Positions 55,647-64,000 of a DNA stretch of 64,000 nucleotides are shown here, in pieces. How positions within the stretch are numbered: position 1 is the first letter of the stretch; every line of letters starts with the position of its first letter. The notes below the pieces were generated by a model, which ran no database searches, had not been told where the DNA came from, and saw only the letters and a list, made by a program, of their open reading frames with translations. The translations under genes and the position numbers were made by a program. Where the stretch lies: the NCBI RefSeq assembly GCF_020382885.2, contig NC_058496.1:6254501-6318500 (forward strand). The letters run 5' to 3'. The stretch comes from Scatophagus argus (Eukaryota > Chordata > Actinopteri > Scatophagidae).

Positions 55647-58600
55647 ATGGCGTTGAGCTCGGACCGTGTGGTGGCAACACTGGAGATGTCGCAGGTCAAA
55701 AGCAAAGACGATGAGCCTCTGAATGTTGACGGGGACTACGAGAGCTTGCCACCTCATGTCTCAGTGCTGACCCACATGACAGCAGGAGCCGTGGCTGGCA
55801 TACTGGAGCACACGGTGATGTACCCCGTGGACTCTGTCAAGGTAACGCACATAGAGGCACATCAGCAGCAAACCAAACTTGTTTTGCCACCACAGCTCAA
55901 ACTAGCTGCAAAACGCTGCTAACCGCACAGACAGCTTGCTATCGGTTGCTAACGAACGCTAGCTGTAAAATGTTAAAGCTTGACATCCTTGGTTAGCTGC
56001 GTTAGCTAATTCAAGCACGACAGCCTGCTTGCTTGCTTGCTGGTCTGAGCAAATAACTAAAGTGGGCGAACATAAATTAAATACCAATAAAAAAAAATAC
56101 CACGTTAGCTAAACCGAGGAGCCAGTAGTAGCAGTTTAACTATTTGTTGCTTCTTTCTCGATATAATTATTAACTTTGCTAGCAAACTTACTGATCGCCC
56201 AGTGTAACCTTAATTTAACTAAGTCACATCTCAGCAGTTGGTAAAGTTCAAAGTTACCCTCATTTTAATCAGGAGCTCGTTTTACTGCGTGTAAACACGT
56301 TTCCATCCTGTCCCGAAAGTTTTTTCCTCTGTTCAGTGAAACGAAACAAGCTATCCACACTTGCCCTGTTACACTCGTAGGATAAGTGAAGGTCAAGTGC
56401 TTGGCTTTACCGTGAAAGATGTCAAAACTGACCCGAAATCCAAAACGAACCTTAGACATCTTAAGGAGTTTTTAAAATGTAAACAGTATTGCTTAACTCT
56501 GAAGTGCAGTAACAGAGTATACATTTGTGGTTAATAACTGTTGGACTATTGGTTTGAGCAGAAGAACTTGAAACGTCCATGTTACAGGATTAAATCAGCA
56601 CTAGGTTCAAATCATCTCTGTGTGATCACTAAAATGATCAGTTGTTTACTTATCAGATTAAATGTAACTGTGCTGTCAATGCCCACAGTAAGTGCCAGCA
56701 CAGCAAAATGCGGCTTAGCATCTAACCAGGTGCTGCAAACAGTAAAGAGAAAATGTGATTCAGATTTCAGTTTATTATTGAGTCTTTCTTGTTTATTCAA
56801 ATGTTATGCGTTTCCTAAATATTTTGAAAGTAGCAAACTAGTGAGTGCATGATCATTTTATGACTAAATTTACTCAAGTGCACTACTGAAGTACACTTTT
56901 GAGGTACTTTGCTTGAGTATTTCCATTTTCTGCTACTTACTTTCTTCTACGTCACTAAGAATTCAGGTAAATATTGTACTTTTTGTTCTCACTACGTTCA
57001 AATAACTAATCACTTTGCATAATTTAGTTCAGTAATACAAAATATAATAAAAATAAATGTACTGATCCCTGACACAAAATTCACAAACAGCCCAGCAGAT
57101 AAAACATAAAGTAGTTAAACTTGCTTTACCAGCCTTAACATCAAAGACATGAACATATGAATGCATCAAAAATTATAATTTGGTAAATGTTATTCTCACA
57201 TATGCAGATCTGCTTAATGAGTACTTTTGCTTTTGGCACTTTAAGTATATTTTTATGCTAATACTTATGTGCTCTTTACTCAGTTAAAAGAAAAATGCAA
57301 CACTTTTTAGGGTATTTATACTTTCACTTCAGTGCAACATCTGAGTACTTCTTCCACCTTTGTTGTTCACTGAAACTTGGTCTGAAAAGAGTTTCAAACA
57401 GTCGGAGCAGCCTTGATAATGCAAACACTGCAGATGATTTCACAAACTGAGAAAATCCTCCTGACTTTAGCCTGACTTCGTGTGACGGGTGTTTGCCTCG
57501 ACGAAAAACAGATTTGTTTTTGCTAATGAGTGTCATCTTGTAGTTAAATCCTGTGTTGAGTAACCGAATAAGATTATTGCCTGGTTTTAAGCTTGTTAAA
57601 ATTAGCTTGTGTCTAAACAGCGAACTGCAAAAGGTTTATTTGATGGTGAACTTTGCCACTGCAATCCTTCTCTTTGGCGCGGCTATTGTTTTCTAACAAT
57701 GTGGCCTTGTTTTGATTATTTGGCTTGCAGCTCTGCCCTAACGATAATCCTGATGTGAAACAGACAACTTCATTAACATGCTGCGAGAAAATAAATGTCA
57801 TTATATCCCTTTTTGCTTCAGTGTCGTAGCCTTGACGTGTTTCCACATTACCACACGAGCCTTCATTACACAAACCCCTGTTGCCACTTCCTCTTGAGAA
57901 GTTTTCAAGCACCTTCTGTGGATGTGGTCTCCATTCACTTTGTTAAGTGTGTGTTTGAAGCTGACAAAGAACCTGTTTTAAAATTTTACTGATCTAAACT
58001 CATGAAAGAGCCAGTATAGAAAACAGTGCACCTAAGATATCAGAGACACACTGAGTTTATTTCCAGTCTAGGATTCAGAATTTCTCACTGCAAACTTGGG
58101 ATCAGTTTAGCACGATGGCTTTTAATAAGATTTGTTTTCATTTTGAATTTCAGACTTCAGTGGGTGGTGGTAACAAACCCCTCCTAGCCTGTGTTCAGGC
58201 GAGGAGGGGGACCTTATCGATGTTGCACACGTTTGAAATCAGCTTCATGCAGAAAAGGGTGTGTGTATGCAATTGTTCTTCTGCGGTGTTGATTAGTCAA
58301 CTGCCACGGAGCCAAATTGCCAAAACACTGAACTGATGCACACAAATTGGAAAGATGTCCCACAGTGTAATGTAGTAGATATGGCTAAATGGCTAAAGGA
58401 AGTACTTGGCTTTTGGTTACTGAAGACGTACATATGTTGCATCTTAAGTTCATGAGATGTCTTTTATGATCAGACATTCAGAAAATTGTCACTCAGAAAG
58501 GCCCACAGTCTGAGAATATACTCTGTATTGTCACTGGGTTGCTTGTTACCCACCATATTTTACCCTTCAGATTATCTATAGAGCAAACTGATAGTGCAAG

Positions 58601-60819
58601 TAGTTAGGCAGTTTTATCAACTGGGCTGAAATTGCTTCTGTCTTCAACAGCACAATGTGACTTATTGTGCACAAATTCAGCCACACGAACTTAAAATATA
58701 AACTGTGCTACCAAGTTCTGTGTGCCCCAAGTTCCCAAAACTGTATCAAACGGAAATGTAATTGATATTTTATTGTTAAGCCAGAGGAAGGAAACACATG
58801 GGAACATGGCGAGGAAGATAGACTTGGCCTATCTCCTGAACCAGCCCCAGATCTCATCACAAATAAAAACATGCTTTGTGATGTCCAGATAACTTGGCAT
58901 GGTGGAGTAAAACAAAGAGCTGCCACGGGAGAGCCACACACACATCACTCAGTCAGACCCTCACTGCTGCCAAGTACGCTTAATGTCAGAACAATGTGAC
59001 ACTGTCACAGGGAACAGTACATCAAAAAAATCATGATTCAGCTCCCACCAGGTGCCCCCTTTAAAGCCACTCTCAAGAGTCAAGAGTTTAAATGCATGTC
59101 TTTGTTTTTTCAGACGAGGATGCAGAGCCTGCAGCCAGACCCAAATGCACAGTACAGGGGTGTGTATGAAGCTCTGAAAAGGATCATTCGGACGGAGGGG
59201 ATCTTCAGACCGCTGAGGGGCCTCAACATCACCATGATGGGAGCAGGACCAGCCCATGCGCTCTACTTCGCCTGCTACGAAAAGGCCAAACGCTCACTTA
59301 GTGACATCATTCAGAGCGGAGGCAACAGCCATTTAGCCAATGGTACAAGCTTCCACGTCTCGACACAAATCACTTGATTGTCACACAACTGCTCTTGCAC
59401 TGGGCTAAGCAACATGGTCTGGAGGAATGTAGCTGGGATGAGTCATTTTAATCCCGTATCCTGTTTACAATGGCATAAAACCATATTTCAGACATGCTCT
59501 CTGGGATATGTCGATATAAACCAGTGAATTTTTAGTATGTAAACACAACAACTTAACTGGTAATTCAGCCCAGCTTCAACTAAGATAAGACTCAGTGATT
59601 AATTTAGACTCAACAAGATTTGACAAAACTTGACGAGACTTGTTTATGTTTTAACAGGTATAGCAGGTAGTGTGGCTACTGTTCTCCACGATGCAGTCAT
59701 GAACCCGGCTGACGGTAAGAAAAAAAAAATTCCTTTCCCTTTTAAAGGACAAAGTTGTCTGTTTTTCCATATGTCCTTATCCTTATTAAAACAGCAGATA
59801 TTAGCAGTGTTCTTGGACTGTACTGGTCAGTACATTATAATTAATGCAATTAGTGGGGGGTTTTTTTAAAATAATGTTTTAGCTCTTATTTCTTTAGTCT
59901 AATTCTGTTGTACTGAAACTTGTGATTCTGTAAGTCGCTTTGGATAAAAGCGTCTGCTAAATGAAGTGTAACGTAATGTAATGAGTGATTTGGTTGTAAC
60001 CTGCCATTTAGATGAACCTTGGCATTGTTCAAAAAACAACCTGCCAGTTTGTTCTGTCTTTCGTCACGTATATCGAACTGTCTTGCTTCCGTATTAACAC
60101 AACCAATTTAAAGACAACTTAAAATAAAACATAATTGTCTTTTTGTTAATGGAACAAACTTTTTAAAAATCTGCCCTTGTCATGATTTCTGGGGTATATT
60201 TGTCTTTCGTATAAAACGTTATAGAGCCCATATAAACTATATGTTACAGAAGATGCTAACATGACTCCTTGTCTCCCTTTGTGGCCCAGTGATAAAGCAG
60301 AGGATGCAAATGTACAACTCGCCATATCGAGGACTCTGGGACTGTGTTCAAAAAGTGACGCGTACTGAGGGCATGGGGGCCTTCTACCGCAGCTACAGCA
60401 CCCAGCTGACCATGAACATCCCTTTCCAGGCCGTTCACTTCATCACCTACGAGCTGATGCAGGAACAGCTAAACCCCCACAGACATTACCACCCCGGCAG
60501 CCACATAGTGTCGGGAGCAGCAGCAGGAGCCGTGTCGGCAGCAATAACCACTCCGCTTGACGTTTGTAAAACTCTGCTCAACACGCAAGAGAATGAAGCA
60601 CTGTGCTCCATGAACATCAGCGGCCACTTAACAGGAATGGCTAATGCCTTCAGGACAGTGTACCGGCTTGGTGGTCTGGCAGCCTTCTTCAAAGGGGTCC
60701 AAGCTCGGGTTATATACCAGATGCCCTCCACTGCTATTGCCTGGTCAGTGTATGAGTTCTTCAAGTACTTCCTGACAAAGCAGCAGCTGGAATCGGAGGC
60801 GGGACCCGGAGCCATGTAA
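55647..60819 (+). CDS. slc25a37: Mitoferrin-1, mitochondrial iron importer (SLC25A37)
   Basis: Four exons: 55647-55841, 59114-59342, 59658-59714 and 60290-60819. All are GT-AG and in frame, for 336 aa (human 338). It is a mitochondrial carrier of the inner membrane that brings ferrous iron into the matrix for haem and Fe-S cluster synthesis, above all in erythroid cells; zebrafish frascati mutants lack it. Three repeats carry the carrier signature: PVDSVKTRMQ (from residue 60), PADVIKQRMQ (from 158) and PLDVCK (from 249). Other family hallmarks are [32 protein letters not shown] and [27 protein letters not shown] chose ATG 55647 (MALSSD) because it aligns with human MELRSG; a later in-frame ATG at 55686 is possible. 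Slc25a37 is preferred over slc25a28 from the N-terminus and from its neighbour entpd4. Confidence 0.96.
55842..59113 (+). other. slc25a37 first intron, 3.3 kb
   Basis: Contains the second hAT-type element (56866-57362). No other exon was recognised. First introns of this gene in zebrafish and mouse are reported to hold erythroid enhancers, but no motif cluster here is strong enough to name. Confidence 0.55.
56866..57362 (+). mobile_element. hAT-type non-autonomous element, near full length
   Basis: Opens with TTTACTCAAGTGCACTACTG, runs through TGAGGTACTTTGCTTGAGTA, AAATATTGTACTTTTTG and TACTTTTGCTTTTGGCAC, and ends in GAGTACTTCTTCCACCTTTG. That end is the inverted counterpart of the CAGTGGTGGAAAG terminus of the copy at 54878. 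The left terminus is truncated. Confidence 0.65.
59928..59984. repeat. Teleost SINE/LINE 3' tail
   Basis: Carries the GTCGCTTTGGATAAAAGCG motif, then TCTGCTAAATGA and a short ATGTA-type tandem tail (GTAACGTAATGTAATG). This is a widely dispersed 3' domain of fish SINEs and related LINEs. It lies in the third slc25a37 intron. Confidence 0.6.
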
Positions 60820-63273
60820 TAGAAAGCATGCAGAGCAAACCACACCTTGACTGGAACTGAAGAACCAAGACTCCAGCCTGAAACTGTGAGAGGAAATGAC
60901 ATCAGTTATTGTCTCACAGGGAAGTTGTCATGTTGCAGGAGTGGCCCGTAGTGACGCTCCTTATTGTTCACTCGCTTTTGTCTCTGTGTTTTCAAATTAA
61001 GATGATGTTGTGCAACCCGGGGTGACAGTTCCTCAAAGGGCAGATACACTTAGAAGAGCTGAAAGGTCGTCTTCTTCCTCACATGCACTTCATCATCATC
61101 CACATCCCTCCAAACTCTCTCTTCTGCAACGTGGTGATCGTAAAAAGAAGTCGTCTAATGATGTTTATCGTTCTTAATATTAGAACTTCTTATTTATTTT
61201 GTTAGCTTTTCGAGCCTTCCATTTTACGGATATGAAAGAAACACAATGCTGTTTGTTAGTTTTATTTCGTTGTGTATTTATGAAAAAAAACATCATAACA
61301 CATTCCTTCTTTTCACTCCACAGACGAACACTCGTGCTTTCCAAGTGCCTCATAAATATTAAATGTCGCTTCACGTTTCCTTCCTTTTGGCCCCCTGGTG
61401 TTAGACAAAAAAAAAAATCTTGTTTTTTTTTTTTTTCCACATTTAATTTTTGAAGTGCACTATTCTAAGCTTAAATCTCACTGTGGCTCCTTATGTCATT
61501 ACTTGCTGCAATAATCAAATTTGAACTTACTAAACTGAATGTTTTTTTTTTCCATTATGTCTGCACCAAAAGGTCAATTGCAGCAGCTTTTAATAATGTA
61601 TTTATTTTTTTAATTTATTTTGTATTTTTTTGCTTTAAGTGCAAGATACTATGTTTTTGTTCTCTGAGAGATCCGCTTTCTCTCTCAGCAGTGAGGTGTG
61701 GTCCAGTTATTTGCATTCTCAAAGCTCAGCACTACAATTCTCCTGAATCACGCACAAAAACAATATGCTAATTGTTAATTCAGTTCCAATTCAAAGAATC
61801 ACACCTGCTGCAGAAAGAAGGCAGCTTGTCTATATGCATTCAAAAACATGAATATGAGTTTTGAAGGTGACCGGTTCTTACAAACGTTGTGATGCAGGTA
61901 CAGCGATGGATCAGATAAAGCTGTTACCTGACATGGCGGCCATATCTCCATCTCCATGTGCATTTGTACTGCTGTCATACTGGCCTTTTGTTAATGTGCA
62001 TCATGTTGACCTTGAACCTAAAGGTTGTAGATTGTGTACATGTATGTAAAGTATTTTCAAAGCATAATTTTGACTGAGACCTTAGCTGCAGACTTTCTGT
62101 GATGCAAAAATATAACACGTTAACTTTATTCTCAAACTGACCAATGGCCTTGGCTACTCTTTGTTACCATGAGGCAAGTGAAAGCCCGATCAATGCAGCT
62201 GGTGAGCAGGCAGTGTCACTTTTATTTTCACTTGTCCTGTTGTAGTTACACGTTTCCTGTGTGCTCGCCGCTCTCTCCGGCCTCTTGACTATTTTCCACT
62301 CAGGAGTCAAGACATTCCTCCAGATATTGATGTAATCCCGCAAGCAGCCAGATTTATTTGTTTTTAATTATGGAGTTTTCTTCCTTTTGGTGAAGTTCAG
62401 AGAGTTCGTCAGATTCCAGTGGTCTCACAACTCCTTAAGCAACACATGATGTGTACATGAGAGTAATTGTTAATATACCAAAGACATGCAATTATACTCT
62501 GTGCATTACTTTTAACCTGTAATTGTGATGTTATTTGCCTGCCTGCTATGAATTATTGCTCCACCTTTTTGCCCCACAGTTTCCGCATGTTAATTTGCCT
62601 AATCACTTGAATTCTTCATTATCCCTCATGTATTTCTTGGGGTTTATTTCCTGTATGTGTTTGGACCTCACTGGTTGCTGCTTCAGCATTTCCGTTCGCT
62701 TCTCTGACAAGCTTCATCAACCAATTCAGCAAATATTGGCAATTTTATGTTATTATAAATATATTTGGATGCCTAATTGTTATTCACTGATCAGATGGTT
62801 TATACTACATAAACTAGTTGTATTAAATGCATCATGGATTTCACATGACCAGATAAGATGTTTTGTCTGCTTGAATATAAAAGTAATATATAGATGTTTT
62901 ATTCTAATGCAAAATGAAGCCAGTCAGAGTAGTTTTTGATTTATTGCATTGAAGCGATGCAACACTGCCTGCACTCCACCATCATTCCTTTGATTTGTCG
63001 ATTCATGATAGTGAATCATAATTCCCAAACACGTCCAAGTACATTAAACATATCGAAGTAGCGTTTCTAATACAGAGAGATGATGTTCTCTGTGTGGGGG
63101 TTGATGTAAATATTTTTCCGCTATTTACGCACAAATGATTGAAACTGGAGTCGGGATGACTTTTTTTTGTTGTGCCATCTCCCAAGAAGAAGAACGCTAG
63201 AAAGGTTCACCATGCAAATATGAACTGATTGTGATAATGCTGCTACAGTATGTAACACTGGAGCTGAAATAAA
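60820..63273 (+). other. slc25a37: slc25a37 3' UTR and polyadenylation signal
   Basis: About 2.45 kb after the stop to an AATAAA at 63268-63273, followed by a TGTGTTCTTGTTTTC downstream element. AT-rich, with poly-A and poly-T runs near 61409-61436. A 134-codon frame at 62535-62939 has no recognisable content and is regarded as chance. Earlier ends are possible. Confidence 0.5.
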
Positions 63274-64000
63274 CATGCAAGTGAGGAATGCTGTGTTCTT
63301 GTTTTCTTAAATAGAATTAAATATTTGCTTTGATACTGTGGATGAGAGTTGGTTTTTTTTTTGATTTTTGGTTTGTTTATTTTAATTTGTTCAGTGTTAA
63401 AATAAATGAGGCGTTAGTAATCTAACTGCTCTTAACATAAATTAGTTTTTCATACAAAGAAATGACAGTTGGGATCAGCGCCATAACGTTCATGTTCATT
63501 TTGAACACAACTTTTAAAGTAAAAAACAAACAAACAAAACATAACGTTTTACAGCAGTAGTAAGTAGCTCAGATGAAAACTGTAAGGCACGGATTATCCA
63601 GAGTTACAGTACTGCTACACATACAACCTATAGAACCTATGGGAAAGAGAAGTATGTTGCAGTGCAAAGTCACAATTCACTCAGCTCATTTGGAGTTGAG
63701 ACCACAGAGACATCACAGAGGCCTGAGTCTAAAAACAATTAAGATTCTACAGATGTAATTGGCAGCAGCTATTAGAAGAAAATATATGTATTTGAAATTT
63801 GAGTGAACTAACCCTTTAAAGTATGCATCTGCAGGGGCTGGTCAGTTCCAGTAGAGGGCAGCATAGTATCGTTCAAAAGTTGTCATGACAGACACATTAG
63901 TCCTTGAAGATAGAGATGATGTTGACATGCCACTGCGTTTGGATGGGCCATGCAGTTCATAGGAGTACATGATGATGTCATAATGTCCTGAGTTTTACCT
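63274..64000. other. Intergenic, nothing recognised
   Basis: Sequence to the right of the likely slc25a37 3' end. No exon or known repeat was seen. Confidence 0.5.

Noticed and set aside
62535-62939. 134-codon frame rich in hydrophobic residues
   Set aside because: Falls within the likely slc25a37 3' UTR, AT-rich composition, no recognisable domain.
60820-63273. Iron-responsive element in the slc25a37 3' UTR
   Set aside because: CAGTG pentamers occur, but I could not find one with a convincing bulged-C stem on both sides.

Overview
This is a 64 kb window of vertebrate nuclear DNA, almost certainly from a percomorph-type teleost. Genes have short GT-AG-spliced exons in AT-rich DNA, microsatellites are dense (CA, CT, CTG), and several teleost repeat families are recognisable (Tc1-like relic, tRNA-derived SINE, hAT-type non-autonomous elements, SINE/LINE tails). 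There are no operons, CRISPR arrays, rRNA genes or free-standing tRNA genes.

Seven protein genes can be modelled. The left part is the block cemip2 (minus, 5' half only, 161-6216, 5' exon near 8.8-8.9 kb), abhd17b (minus, 13092-24007), c9orf85 homologue (plus, 26368-28252) and gda (plus, 31838-38221). From memory, this is the same order and relative orientation as the human 9q21.13 block CEMIP2-ABHD17B-C9orf85-GDA. The right part holds an unrecognised leucine-rich-repeat gene (plus, 42185-45191), entpd4 (plus, 46817-51841) and slc25a37/mitoferrin-1 (plus, 55647-60819). The last two are neighbours on human 8p21, so the window spans a junction between two ancestral synteny blocks, somewhere around 40.2-46 kb.

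The genes do not form one pathway. They cover a type II membrane hyaluronidase-family protein, an S-depalmitoylase, a small cysteine-rich/acidic protein, a zinc guanine deaminase, an LRR protein of unknown role, a Golgi/lysosomal nucleoside diphosphatase and the mitochondrial iron importer of erythroid cells. Every modelled splice junction was checked for GT-AG sites and reading-frame continuity. The joined proteins are 288 aa (abhd17b), 185 aa (c9orf85), 453 aa (gda), 661 aa (LRR), 610 aa (entpd4) and 336 aa (slc25a37), and cemip2 is partial at 468 aa.

Non-coding highlights are a compact divergent promoter between abhd17b and c9orf85 (five CCAAT boxes in one orientation, several spaced 31-32 bp, plus two palindromic CREs); a SINE inserted inside a decayed Tc1-like transposase gene; a (CTG)9 tract in the gda leader; a pure poly-C polypyrimidine tract at one cemip2 acceptor; a pair of facing GATA sites upstream of mitoferrin-1; and three copies of one hAT-type element. 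I found no convincing wholly new biological system. The LRR gene is the least characterised coding element.
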